From an uncultured Prevotella sp. (GTDB lineage Bacteria > Bacteroidota > Bacteroidia > Bacteroidales > Bacteroidaceae), in assembly GCA_905236455.1 (NCBI GenBank), contig CAJOPT010000004.1, forward strand, positions 19,157 through 83,156: 64,000 nucleotides of DNA, in the 5' to 3' direction. The notes under the pieces are model-generated. The model saw nothing but the letters and a program-made list of their open reading frames with translations, searched no databases and was not told where the DNA came from. The position numbers and the translations under genes were made by a program. Below are positions 9,928 through 19,145 of this stretch, piece by piece. Positions within the stretch are counted from its first letter, which is position 1; the number at the start of each line of letters is the position of its first letter.

Positions 9928-10989
9928 ATGTCCAAAAGAAATATTTCCAAAAATATAAACAAAGGAGCAAGAAAGAGAAAGAAGAAAGCTTATACTATTT
10001 ATTTTTTACTATTTATTCTATTTGTTATTGCAGTTACCCTTGCTTGTTTCCTCTTCACTCCAATGGCAAAAGGGGATACTAAGACTGTATATATTGATAC
10101 CGATGATGATATTGATTCTGTATATACAAAGATGCAATCTTTATCGACAGCTCATAGTATGCAAGTATTCAAATGGTTGACAGATATTTCTGGATATGCA
10201 AATAACATACATACTGGAAGATATGAGTTTGGAAGCAAAGGTGCACTTCAGATATTTCGCAAAATGCGTAATGGCTCACAGGATCCGTTGCATCTTACGA
10301 TTAATTCAGTTAGAACTGTCGACAGACTGGCGCAGGATGTCAGTAAGCGTATGATGTTTGGTAAAGAAGATTTACTAAATGCATTAAAAGATAGTATCAC
10401 ATGCAAGAAATTCTCACGTAAACCGGAAACTATTGTTGCCATGTTTATACCAAACACCTACGATATCTACTGGGACATCTCCGTAGAAAAATTCTTAGAA
10501 CGAATGCATAAAGAATCTGATCGGTTCTGGAACGAAGACCGCAGAGAAAAAGCTAAAAATGCAAATCTTTCACCTGACGAAGTAATGATATTGGCAAGTA
10601 TCGTAAATGAGGAAACCGCTGTGGAGAAAGAGATGCCGATGGTTGCAGGAATGTATATCAATCGACTTCACAAAGATATGCTTCTACAAGCAGATCCAAC
10701 TGTTAAATTTGCCACACAGAAATTTGAAGCACGACGTATATATAACTCTATGCTTAAAATTGACAGTCCCTATAATACTTACAGGTATAAGGGCTTACCT
10801 CCTGGACCAATATGTATTCCCTGTATAGCGGCAATAGAAGCTGTTTTGAACTATACCCACCATGACTATATCTTCATGTGTGCGAAGGAAGACTTTAGCG
10901 GAACCCATAATTTCGCTCGCACATACCAAGAGCATCAAGCTAATGCTGCCAAATATGCAAAGGCTCTAAATAACAGAGGAATTCATTAA
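9928..10989 (+). CDS. mltG: Endolytic murein transglycosylase MltG
   Basis: Inner-membrane lytic transglycosylase (YceG family) that cuts nascent glycan strands and is thought to terminate peptidoglycan polymerisation. A basic N-terminus (KGARKRKKK) precedes one membrane anchor at about residues 20-42. The catalytic region reads LASIVNEETAVEKEMPMVAG with the key Glu near 227, followed by INRL and the QADPTVKFA segment; SPYNTYRYKGLPPGPI and HNFARTYQEH complete the family fingerprint. 353 aa is normal. It has its own promoter and is followed 4 bp later by the FAD oxidoreductase gene, so both probably share a transcript. Confidence 0.94.
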   Translation: MSKRNISKNINKGARKRKKKAYTIYFLLFILFVIAVTLACFLFTPMAKGDTKTVYIDTDDDIDSVYTKMQSLSTAHSMQVFKWLTDISGYANNIHTGRYEFGSKGALQIFRKMRNGSQDPLHLTINSVRTVDRLAQDVSKRMMFGKEDLLNALKDSITCKKFSRKPETIVAMFIPNTYDIYWDISVEKFLERMHKESDRFWNEDRREKAKNANLSPDEVMILASIVNEETAVEKEMPMVAGMYINRLHKDMLLQADPTVKFATQKFEARRIYNSMLKIDSPYNTYRYKGLPPGPICIPCIAAIEAVLNYTHHDYIFMCAKEDFSGTHNFARTYQEHQANAAKYAKALNNRGIH

Positions 10990-10993
10990 TTTA

Positions 10994-12634
10994 ATGCAAA
11001 AAATGATTCACGAATACCAAATAAGAGTCTTGCCTGAGCGGGCTTTTGACGAACAAAGCCTACTTTCCTATGTGGCACAAGAAAAAGGTATTGATGCCCG
11101 TACCATAAAACATATTCGCATATTGAAGCGTTCTGTTGACGCCCGTCAGCGCACTATATATATAAATATGAAAGTACGCATATATGTCAATGAAATGCCA
11201 CAAGACGACGCATATGTGCCTACGATATACCATGATGTCAGCGACAGACCTCAAGCTATTGTCGTTGGAGCAGGTCCTGGAGGATTGTTTGCAGCTCTGC
11301 GACTTATAGAATTAGGCATAAAACCTATAGTTATTGAGCGAGGAAAAAATGTTCATGACAGAAAAAAAGATTTGGCTTTGATTAGCAAGACACAAACATT
11401 AGATCCAGAGAGTAACTACTGTTTTGGAGAGGGTGGGGCTGGAGCCTATTCTGATGGAAAACTATATACTCGCAGCAAGAAACGTGGTAATACAGATAAG
11501 ATCCTAAATGTATTTTGTCAACATGGTGCCCCTTTAGCAATACTATCTGATGCCCATCCCCATATAGGAACAGATAAGCTACCGAAAGTTATTGAAAATA
11601 TGCGCAATACTATATTGCGTTATGGAGGAGAAGTACACTTTCAAACAAAGATGACACAGTTAATAATTGATTATTCATCAACATTGAAAGGTAACTCTTC
11701 TGGTCGAGTAATAGGTGTTGTGGCTGAGAAAAAATCAGATTTCAACTCTCAACTTTCTAATACACTTGAGTTGCGGGGGCCGGTAATTTTGGCAACAGGA
11801 CATTCTGCGCGTGACATTTACCGTTATCTGGTAGAGACAAATATTAATGTCGAGGCAAAGGGAATAGCTGTAGGCGTGCGACTTGAACACCCATCAAAAC
11901 TTATAGACCAGATTCAATACCACAACAAGCAGGGAAGGGGAAAATATCTTCCCGCTGCAGAATACTCATTTGTAACCCAAGCAGATGGGAGAGGTGTGTA
12001 TTCTTTTTGCATGTGTCCTGGAGGATTTGTAATCCCTGCTGCTACTGGACCAGAACAAATAGTAGTTAATGGCATGTCACCATCAAGTCGCAGGACGCAA
12101 TGGAGTAACAGTGGTATGGTTGTAGAGATAAGGCCAGAAGACTTGCCTGCATACCAAGAACAAGGAATTGACGAATCACCATTAAAAATGATGTTTTTTC
12201 AAGAAGAATTGGAACGAATAACATGGCAACAAGGAAATCGTAAACAAATAGCACCTGCACAACGCATGGCAGATTTTGTTAATAACCGATTATCATACGA
12301 TCTTCCAAAAAGTTCTTATGCGCCGGGGCTGATATCGAGCCCTCTACATTTTTGGTTACCAATAAATATCACAAAACGTTTACAGGAAGGATTTAAAACA
12401 TTTGGTAGGAATGCTCATGGATTCCTTACTAATGATGCCGTGATTATAGCTGTTGAGACTCGTACAAGCTCACCTGTACGCATTTTGCGAGACAAAGAAA
12501 CGCTACAACACATTTCTATAGAAGGGCTATTCCCTTGCGGTGAAGGGGCAGGGTATGCCGGTGGCATTGTTAGTGCAGGTGTTGATGGTGAACGTTGCGC
12601 TGAGGCATGCCAAACATACATGACAACATTTTAG
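10994..12634 (+). CDS. FAD-dependent oxidoreductase (uncharacterised dehydrogenase family, COG2509-like)
   Basis: Large flavoprotein of unknown substrate. A roughly 80-residue N-terminal domain precedes the dinucleotide-binding motif VVGAGPGGLFAALRLIELG (about 90-108). Other visible features are the CFGEGGAGAYSDGKLYTR segment, the second FAD contact (VILATGHSARDIYR), and a C-terminal GEGAGYAGGIVSAGVDG motif that closes on the flavin. A CMCPGG motif lies in the middle. 546 aa is typical for this conserved family, which is found in many anaerobes and has no agreed function. It follows mltG by 4 bp. It is cytosolic: no signal peptide or membrane segment. Confidence 0.88.
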   Translation: MQKMIHEYQIRVLPERAFDEQSLLSYVAQEKGIDARTIKHIRILKRSVDARQRTIYINMKVRIYVNEMPQDDAYVPTIYHDVSDRPQAIVVGAGPGGLFAALRLIELGIKPIVIERGKNVHDRKKDLALISKTQTLDPESNYCFGEGGAGAYSDGKLYTRSKKRGNTDKILNVFCQHGAPLAILSDAHPHIGTDKLPKVIENMRNTILRYGGEVHFQTKMTQLIIDYSSTLKGNSSGRVIGVVAEKKSDFNSQLSNTLELRGPVILATGHSARDIYRYLVETNINVEAKGIAVGVRLEHPSKLIDQIQYHNKQGRGKYLPAAEYSFVTQADGRGVYSFCMCPGGFVIPAATGPEQIVVNGMSPSSRRTQWSNSGMVVEIRPEDLPAYQEQGIDESPLKMMFFQEELERITWQQGNRKQIAPAQRMADFVNNRLSYDLPKSSYAPGLISSPLHFWLPINITKRLQEGFKTFGRNAHGFLTNDAVIIAVETRTSSPVRILRDKETLQHISIEGLFPCGEGAGYAGGIVSAGVDGERCAEACQTYMTTF

Positions 12635-12668
12635 TATATTGCAAAAATAATTATAAAAAATACCTATC

Positions 12669-15068
12669 ATGAATAGAATTAACACATTACTGGCTGTTTT
12701 TATTATGATATTTTCATCGGTATCATACCTTGTTAAAGCACAACCGCGTGAAATTATTTCTCTAAATAGCAATTGGCATTTTGCCTTAGGCGACGCATCA
12801 AACATGGAAAAAGACTACACTCACGGAACCGAATATTTTACATATCTTGCAAAGGCTTCTTCTGCAGATCACAACCGTGGACCTGCCTGGGAAAAATTTG
12901 ACGATACTTCATGGAAAATTGTGAATTTGCCACATGATTGGGTCGTAGATCTTCCATACTCTTCAGAGGCAAGTCATAGCCATGGCTATAAGCAGGTCGG
13001 ATGGCGATATCCTCAAAACAATGTTGGATGGTATCGTTATTGTTTGTCTTTGCCAAAAGAAGACGAAGGGAAGTATATTGCCATTAAGTTCGAAGGTATT
13101 TTCCGTGATGCAGAAGTATTTTGTAATGGCTTTTATTTAGGTCATGAACGTAGCGGTTATGCCACTCAGACATATAATCTTACCGAATATTTGAATTATG
13201 GCGGAGATAATATTATTACGGTAAGATGTAATGCATCAACAGAGGAAGGATGGTATTATGAAGGTGGAGGTATATACAGGAATGTATGGTTAATAAAAAC
13301 ATCTCCTATACATTTGATTTCAGATAAGGTTTATTATGAAACAATAATAGAAGATGGACGGACGACCTTAACTGCACATGCTGAAGTTGACAATCCGTCA
13401 GGAGAGAGTTATACCATTGAGCACTCTCTTAGTGATGCTACTGGTGAAAAGATAGTGTCATTCACGGCTTCAACTGTTATAACACAACCTCAAATGTGGT
13501 CTATAGAAAATCCATATCTTTACACATTAACAACACATCTATTTGACTCTAAAGGTCATCTATGTGATGAAGTTAAGACAAAGGTAGGTATAAGAAAGAT
13601 TGTATTCAGTAATGAGCATGGACTGCTACTCAACGGAAAACCAATAGAGCTGAAAGGCTCTAATCTTCATCTTGATCATGCTGGAACAGGTGTGGGTATT
13701 CCAGACGGATTATGGGTGTATAAAGTAAAAAAAATGAAAGAATTAGGGAGCAATGCTATTCGCTGTTCACATAATCCTGCAAGTCCAGCTATGCTTGACG
13801 TATGCGATTCTCTCGGCATGTTGGTTATTGACGAGAACCGCCTAATGGGTACTAATTCTGAACATTTAGGATTGCTTCAACGTATGATAGAACGTGACCG
13901 CAACCATCCATGTGTCATTCTATGGAGCATTGGCAATGAGGAATGGGCAATAGAAAGTGGTGAGAAAGGTGAGAAAATTGCCCGTAAGATGTCTGATTTT
14001 GTACATAATATTGATCCGACACGCCTTACCACATACGGCAATTCTGGCGGTTTTGGGTTGGTGAAGAATGTAGATATACATGGATATAACTATATCATAC
14101 AGAATGACGTACAAAACCGCAAACGACAGTATCCAGACTGGTTCATCATTGGTACTGAAGAAACCAGTGGGTGTGGTACCCGTAATGTATATTGGACAGA
14201 CGATAATAAAGGATGGATGAAGTCTATAAATTATGCTGGTGAAGAACGCTCTAACAATGAAAAGAACGTTATAGAGCGCGGTTGGAAATTTTATACAGAA
14301 AATCCATGGGCAGGAGGATTATTTTATTGGACAGGTTTTGACTATCGTGGGGAACCCAATCCTATGAAATGGCCAGCAACCGGCTCTCAGTTCGGTATAC
14401 TTGACTATTGTGGATTCCCAAAAGATGAGGCTTATTACCTTAGATCTTGGTGGACAGATGAGCCAGTACTCCATATATTCCCCCACTGGAATCTAAAAGG
14501 ACATGAAGGCGATACAGTGGAGGTATGGGCGTATTCTAACTGTGACGAGGTGGAACTTATACAAGACGGGAAGTCCTTAGGTAAGAAAAAGATGCCACGT
14601 AATGGTCATCTCGAATGGAATACAATCTATAAGCCGGGTAAATTGACTGCTAATGGATATAATAAGGGGAAAAAGATTCTTACAAAACGGATAGAGACAA
14701 CTGGCGAAGCTACAAAGGTTAGTCTTCAGACACCGAAGAATTGTATCCATAATGACGGCAAAGACGTTATGGTTGTTGACATCACTCTTTACGATTCTAA
14801 GAACAGAGTTGTTCCTGACGCATGTGATAAATTGATTTTATCAGTAAATGGTCCAGCTGAAATTCTTGGATGGGGTAATGGAGATCCTGGTTTCAAAGAA
14901 CCTGAACGCCCTCAAACATCAGATAAGCAAAATGCAACAATCCACGCATTTATGGGTCATGCACAAGTTATATTACGCGGTCTTGATAATGAAACTGGAA
15001 CAATTACTTTATCTGTATCTTTGCCAAAGGGAAAAGCTGCAAGTATACAGAATGTTTTAATAAAATAA
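12669..15068 (+). CDS. Secreted glycoside hydrolase family 2 (beta-galactosidase-like)
   Basis: Predicted periplasmic or surface glycosidase with a signal peptide ending near SYLVKA. It follows the GH2 plan: an N-terminal jelly-roll sugar-binding domain (LNSNWHFALGD...NNVGWYRY), an immunoglobulin-like domain, then a TIM barrel. The acid/base Glu is in ILWSIGNEEW (near residue 422) and the probable nucleophile Glu in IIGTEETSG (near 495). C-terminal beta domains follow (LDYCGFPKDEAYYLRSWW). 799 aa fits the beta-galactosidase subgroup common in gut Bacteroidetes; the exact sugar (galactose, glucuronate or another) cannot be told. No SusC/SusD genes are nearby, so it is not in an obvious polysaccharide locus. 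A HAD phosphatase follows after 7 bp. Confidence 0.9.
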   Translation: MNRINTLLAVFIMIFSSVSYLVKAQPREIISLNSNWHFALGDASNMEKDYTHGTEYFTYLAKASSADHNRGPAWEKFDDTSWKIVNLPHDWVVDLPYSSEASHSHGYKQVGWRYPQNNVGWYRYCLSLPKEDEGKYIAIKFEGIFRDAEVFCNGFYLGHERSGYATQTYNLTEYLNYGGDNIITVRCNASTEEGWYYEGGGIYRNVWLIKTSPIHLISDKVYYETIIEDGRTTLTAHAEVDNPSGESYTIEHSLSDATGEKIVSFTASTVITQPQMWSIENPYLYTLTTHLFDSKGHLCDEVKTKVGIRKIVFSNEHGLLLNGKPIELKGSNLHLDHAGTGVGIPDGLWVYKVKKMKELGSNAIRCSHNPASPAMLDVCDSLGMLVIDENRLMGTNSEHLGLLQRMIERDRNHPCVILWSIGNEEWAIESGEKGEKIARKMSDFVHNIDPTRLTTYGNSGGFGLVKNVDIHGYNYIIQNDVQNRKRQYPDWFIIGTEETSGCGTRNVYWTDDNKGWMKSINYAGEERSNNEKNVIERGWKFYTENPWAGGLFYWTGFDYRGEPNPMKWPATGSQFGILDYCGFPKDEAYYLRSWWTDEPVLHIFPHWNLKGHEGDTVEVWAYSNCDEVELIQDGKSLGKKKMPRNGHLEWNTIYKPGKLTANGYNKGKKILTKRIETTGEATKVSLQTPKNCIHNDGKDVMVVDITLYDSKNRVVPDACDKLILSVNGPAEILGWGNGDPGFKEPERPQTSDKQNATIHAFMGHAQVILRGLDNETGTITLSVSLPKGKAASIQNVLIK

Positions 15069-15075
15069 AAGAATT

Positions 15076-15711
15076 ATGAAGGCTGCCTTATTTGACCTTG
15101 ATGGAGTAATATTTAATACAGAGTCTCAATACTCTGTGTTCTGGGGAGGAGAATGTCGCCGTTATCACCCAGAGATTCCACATTTGGAAAATATTATAAA
15201 AGGACAGACTTTACCTCAAATACTTAATGGGCATTTTGATGATGTAAAAGATGAACATCAAAGCATCATCAAAAGACTATATGAGTTTGAGGCTAACATG
15301 AGATATGATTACCTTCCTGGGCTGGAAGCTTTCCTTAACGAACTCAACCGGCACGGTGTGAAAACTGCAATTGTCACAAGTAGTAACAAAGAGAAGATGG
15401 AATGTGTATATAGCCAACACCCTGAATGTCGTAAGAGGTTTGATGCTATATTAACTTCAGAGGACTTTGCAGAAAGCAAGCCCTCACCAGACTGTTACCT
15501 AAAAGCAGCTGCCTGTTTCAACATAAAGCCAAAAGACTGCGTTGTTTTTGAAGACAGCTTCAATGGTTTGAAAAGCGGACGAGCCAGTGGCGCTTATGTT
15601 GTAGGATTAGCAACAACAAACTCGAAGGAGGCTATAGCCCCATTCGCAGACGTTGTCATTGATAATTTTATCGGATTAACCCTGAATGAGTTATCTGAAA
15701 TTCAATTTTAA
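15076..15711 (+). CDS. HAD-family phosphatase / beta-phosphoglucomutase-like
   Basis: Cytosolic HAD hydrolase with a helical cap (subclass IA). The four catalytic motifs are visible: I in FDLDGVIFNTES near the N-terminus, II in VTSSNK, III in KPSPDCY, and IV in VVFEDSFNGLKSG. The pattern resembles beta-phosphoglucomutase and sugar-phosphate phosphatases; which of the two is not resolved. It lies 7 bp after the GH2 gene, which suggests a role in handling a sugar phosphate made downstream of that glycosidase (inference). Its 3' end overlaps that of the convergent kdsB gene by 21 bp. 211 aa is normal. Confidence 0.9.
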   Translation: MKAALFDLDGVIFNTESQYSVFWGGECRRYHPEIPHLENIIKGQTLPQILNGHFDDVKDEHQSIIKRLYEFEANMRYDYLPGLEAFLNELNRHGVKTAIVTSSNKEKMECVYSQHPECRKRFDAILTSEDFAESKPSPDCYLKAAACFNIKPKDCVVFEDSFNGLKSGRASGAYVVGLATTNSKEAIAPFADVVIDNFIGLTLNELSEIQF

Positions 15712-16443
15712 GAATTCTTCAGCTTTTGCCAAATCCTCTGGAGTGTCAATTCCAACAGTCTCCACATTTGTTAATCCAACGCGTATGCGATAGCCGTTTT
15801 GAAGCCACCTCAATTGTTCAAGGCTCTCTGCTATCTCCAAAGATGATTGAGGCAAACAAGTTATCGCATGCAAAGTTTCTGCCCTATATGCATATAAACC
15901 TATATGTTTAAGGAAAGGATAGTCCGATAGCCATGCTGACTCATCTTTACCTCTTACGAATGGTATTACGGAACGTGAAAAATACATGGCAAATCCATGA
16001 TTATCAACGACTATTTTAGGAGAGTTTGGATTCTTTACCGCATCCATATCGGTAAAAACTTTGCCTAATGTAGCTATCTGTGTTGACGGATCATCAAAAC
16101 ACTTCATTATTGTTTCGAGCTGTTCCTCTTGTATAAACGGTTCATCTCCCTGAATATTAATAATAACGTCAGAGGAAACATTACCATTAATCTTTCTGTA
16201 TGCCTCCTCTATACGGTCAGTACCACTCTTATGGTCACTACGCGTCATTATAACATTTACACCAAATTCCTCAACGGCGTGTTTGATGCGTTCGTCATCA
16301 GTTGCCACATATACATCATTAAGTACTTTTGAGACTTGTTCTACAACCCTATGAATAACTAATTTTCCACCGAGAACAGCTAATGGTTTCCCAGGAAAAC
16401 GCGTTGAAGCATAACGAGCAGGGATAATACCAATAAATTTCAT
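15691..16443 (-). CDS. kdsB: 3-deoxy-manno-octulosonate cytidylyltransferase (CMP-Kdo synthetase)
   Basis: Activates Kdo with CTP to give CMP-Kdo for the lipopolysaccharide inner core. The nucleotide-binding N-terminus IIPARYASTRFPGKPL is diagnostic, as are VATDDERI, SGTDRIEEA, NIQGDEPFI, and the KHIGLYAYRAETL and GIDTPEDL segments near the C-terminus. 250 aa is the usual length. It is leftward; the last 21 bp overlap the HAD gene on the other strand. The only other lipid A/Kdo genes in the window, lpxK and lptC, are far away, so there is no local LPS cluster here. Confidence 0.96.
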   Translation of the reverse strand: MKFIGIIPARYASTRFPGKPLAVLGGKLVIHRVVEQVSKVLNDVYVATDDERIKHAVEEFGVNVIMTRSDHKSGTDRIEEAYRKINGNVSSDVIINIQGDEPFIQEEQLETIMKCFDDPSTQIATLGKVFTDMDAVKNPNSPKIVVDNHGFAMYFSRSVIPFVRGKDESAWLSDYPFLKHIGLYAYRAETLHAITCLPQSSLEIAESLEQLRWLQNGYRIRVGLTNVETVGIDTPEDLAKAEEFLKLNFR

Positions 16444-16496
16444 ATTACAATTATTTTAAATTTTGCTTAGAATAAACAAAAGAATTCACATATATA

Positions 16497-18938
16497 CTAA
16501 TGTATTTTCACGCTCTCATTACCAACTTTTAGTATATAGATATCGTGCCGTGAACTTGTTGGCATATACATATCGCTGCCATCAGATATTAACTGGCGAA
16601 TTAGCATGCCATGGACATCATACAACCTGACCATAATTCCTGGCTCTAAAGATTTAATCTCAATGTTATTGCCATCATAGCTCCATGACCATTTTTTTGT
16701 GCTGTTAACAATATCAATGCCGCTAGTATTACCAATAATTGGTGTTATAATTAACGCCTGACATACAGGCATGTTAAAAGAATATGTCTTCTGCGGTATT
16801 TCTTCTTGTATAGAAGTGCCATTAGTGTTCTTTACGACCTTCCACCCAGTTATAGTACGCCCATTTGATGGCACACCTTCCAGTGTAATGTTCCTGTTGG
16901 CAAAGAATTTACCGTCAAATATTCCTTTTGAAAGTGTTATACCATTAAAATTTATACCAACACCTTCTGTATCGTAACTGTCGTTATTAATTTTTAGTAT
17001 CGTTGGAGCTCCCAAACCATAATAGTCTGCAATCTGATTATAGAAATTATCAGTGCGCAAATTAAGCCAATTACGAGCAGTGGATAACTCACTGTCATAA
17101 TTAGGCCACCATTGATTAATAAGCTTGCGATGAATAGGATATTCTGTTTTTATCATCTCATACATAGGATTCCACACTTCACAAATTCTCTTATAATTAA
17201 GGAAATCCCCCATGTATATGGCAGTTCTATCAATAAATTCCCGTTTAAAATCAGCATCTTCCATCATACGGCGGAATAAACGAGTATGCTCATATTGGTT
17301 AGCCCAATTACGATTGCCATCATAATTTGGATTATAGAGCCACTCAAATGTCTTATAATTAGCTTGTGAGCCATAAAGTCCCAACCCGAAATCAGTGTCT
17401 TTTGCGACAAAACGCCATCGTCCTTCTGGAGTTCGTGGTCTCCACATCATAATATTGTTGCCTGGAAAATCCTGATTATTATAATAGAGATTCATTATCA
17501 TAAGATTGATAAACTCTTTCCAGTCAATCCATTTTTCATATTCCTGTAGAGTATGACCATGCTCTGCATAGAATGTTTGGAACTCCTCGAAGTTCTCCAT
17601 GTCACCTTCCTTAAGTTCCCACCAGTTTTCAATCATATCTATGTCTTCAAGCCCGTCATAGTGAGTGTATATATTATCTTCATTACTACGCTCACGGATA
17701 TTGAGAATTCCCTTATAAACACCATTAATATAGATTATTGCAGGTCTCCATGCCTGCCAGTCTAAATCTGAATTTTGTGCCATAGTGCGTTGTATAATAG
17801 CATCACGCTGGTAGAGGTAGTCAAAATCATTTCCTGCATTACGTAGTAATATTGACTTGAAGTCTGTAATCCCTGGTCGTTGATCAGGGAAGAACTCGTA
17901 GCTCAGTCGTTTTGTACCAAAACGTTTGTTTGCATATATAATCAAAGATTTCAACATAGCGCCTCTTGATGCTCCTCCTTGTATTCTGGTCTCACATAGT
18001 TGGTTAAGCTTGCTTTCTTGATTAGCATCCTCAAAATATTCAAAATTAACGGGGCGTCTCCAATTAAACTCATAGTTTTTTTTACCACTTTGATAATTTC
18101 CTTCAACGTATATGCCAATTTTATTGTCATTCAAATATTTGGAATTTGTAGAAATAGAAATTATTGGAAGTGTTGGGATATTTGCAGAATAAATATATGA
18201 ATGAGTGACTGCACGCGGTGAGAGGTAGCCGTCACAGAACAATTTCGCACGTATTATACGAGATGAATTAATAGTGATTTGAGATGTTAACTGTACACTG
18301 TTGTTAGTTGGCTCGCTTCCGTCGTATGTCACTCTTATTATCGTTCCTGGAGGAGCATCATTAGGAATAGAGATGTTTAGGTTTATGACAGGGTGCCCAG
18401 TAACAACTTTTCCTGGTTCTGAAAACACCGGGTCGCCAAGAATCTTATCACAAATTCTTTCACAGTTTGCAGCCCCGGGAGTCGGTGTATACTGATATCC
18501 CCATGTGTTACTTCCATCGTTCTGTCGTCCGTAAGCAATATCAGGAGCAGGCTGTTTCTTTATGTTTATCACTTTATCTTCAATAGTATTATTATGGAAG
18601 AGATATATTGCACCTCCTTTTCCTGAGTCTAATTTAAAATCTGTGTGAAGTCCTTTCGCCTCTTTGTCACAATATATAAGTACATATTGATGTGGTACAA
18701 CAACCTTGCTTGGCAGTTGCCATGCCTGAGCAGCAATATCGGTATTACCAAGTTTATATTCACTGAGATTTATGCTAGTATTCCCAGAATTATAAAGTTC
18801 AACCCAAGAATCTGGGAAATCATTTAAGTCATCCATAATACAGTCTACATTCGACTGCATAAACTCATTAATGAGCAGTTGCGCATGGCATGTATATATG
18901 CTTAATACCAATAGAGGGAATATTAATATTTTTTTCAT
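16497..18938 (-). CDS. Secreted CotH-kinase-like protein with lamin-tail domain and sorting-type C-terminus
   Basis: Exported multi-domain protein. A signal peptide (to about residue 19, CHAQ) is followed by a lamin-tail domain (LLINEFMQSN...SWVELYNSG), a chitobiase/beta-hexosaminidase C-terminal-type module (TIIRVTYDGSEPTNNS, about 200-215), and a large CotH-like region (about 290-600) containing YINGVYKGILNIRERSNED and the metal/ATP motif AKDTDFGLGL. The final 75 residues, separated by a short linker, look like a type IX secretion sorting domain (VRLYDVHGMLIRQL ... YILKVG). CotH proteins are atypical kinases known best from spore coats; the bacterial surface homologues are poorly characterised. 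Its promoter is divergent from ileS. Confidence 0.85.
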   Translation of the reverse strand: MKKILIFPLLVLSIYTCHAQLLINEFMQSNVDCIMDDLNDFPDSWVELYNSGNTSINLSEYKLGNTDIAAQAWQLPSKVVVPHQYVLIYCDKEAKGLHTDFKLDSGKGGAIYLFHNNTIEDKVINIKKQPAPDIAYGRQNDGSNTWGYQYTPTPGAANCERICDKILGDPVFSEPGKVVTGHPVINLNISIPNDAPPGTIIRVTYDGSEPTNNSVQLTSQITINSSRIIRAKLFCDGYLSPRAVTHSYIYSANIPTLPIISISTNSKYLNDNKIGIYVEGNYQSGKKNYEFNWRRPVNFEYFEDANQESKLNQLCETRIQGGASRGAMLKSLIIYANKRFGTKRLSYEFFPDQRPGITDFKSILLRNAGNDFDYLYQRDAIIQRTMAQNSDLDWQAWRPAIIYINGVYKGILNIRERSNEDNIYTHYDGLEDIDMIENWWELKEGDMENFEEFQTFYAEHGHTLQEYEKWIDWKEFINLMIMNLYYNNQDFPGNNIMMWRPRTPEGRWRFVAKDTDFGLGLYGSQANYKTFEWLYNPNYDGNRNWANQYEHTRLFRRMMEDADFKREFIDRTAIYMGDFLNYKRICEVWNPMYEMIKTEYPIHRKLINQWWPNYDSELSTARNWLNLRTDNFYNQIADYYGLGAPTILKINNDSYDTEGVGINFNGITLSKGIFDGKFFANRNITLEGVPSNGRTITGWKVVKNTNGTSIQEEIPQKTYSFNMPVCQALIITPIIGNTSGIDIVNSTKKWSWSYDGNNIEIKSLEPGIMVRLYDVHGMLIRQLISDGSDMYMPTSSRHDIYILKVGNESVKIH

Positions 18939-18965
18939 TATTTAGCTATTTTCTGATTGTCTGTG

Positions 18966-18973
18966 CAAAAGTA
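18966..18973 (-). promoter_or_regulatory. -7 promoter box of the CotH-like gene
   Basis: TACTTTTG on the minus strand, 28 bp upstream of the ATG. It is back-to-back with the ileS promoter; no good -33 box is seen. Confidence 0.55.
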
Positions 18974-18991
18974 GCAAAAAAAATCTAATTA

Positions 18992-19023
18992 TTTGGATAT
19001 GTTACTGTTTTTTATTACTTTTG
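18992..19023 (+). promoter_or_regulatory. Promoter of ileS
   Basis: TTTG (18992-18995) and TACTTTTG (19016-19023) are spaced by 20 bp. They precede an untranslated leader of about 115 nt. I see no T-box or other named riboswitch in that leader. Confidence 0.7.
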
Positions 19024-19145
19024 CAAACTTAATTAAATAGACTGCAAGTGGTCTGCAATGCAAAAAGTAAATTTTATTTTTAAATAAACAGATCATAACA
19101 GGATTTCAATCACAATAAAAAGGAACAAAATAAGAAACAAGTATC

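Noticed and set aside
19024-19145. T-box riboswitch in the ileS leader
   Set aside because: The 115-nt leader lacks the T-box sequence and an obvious specifier stem, and T-boxes are not expected in this phylum.
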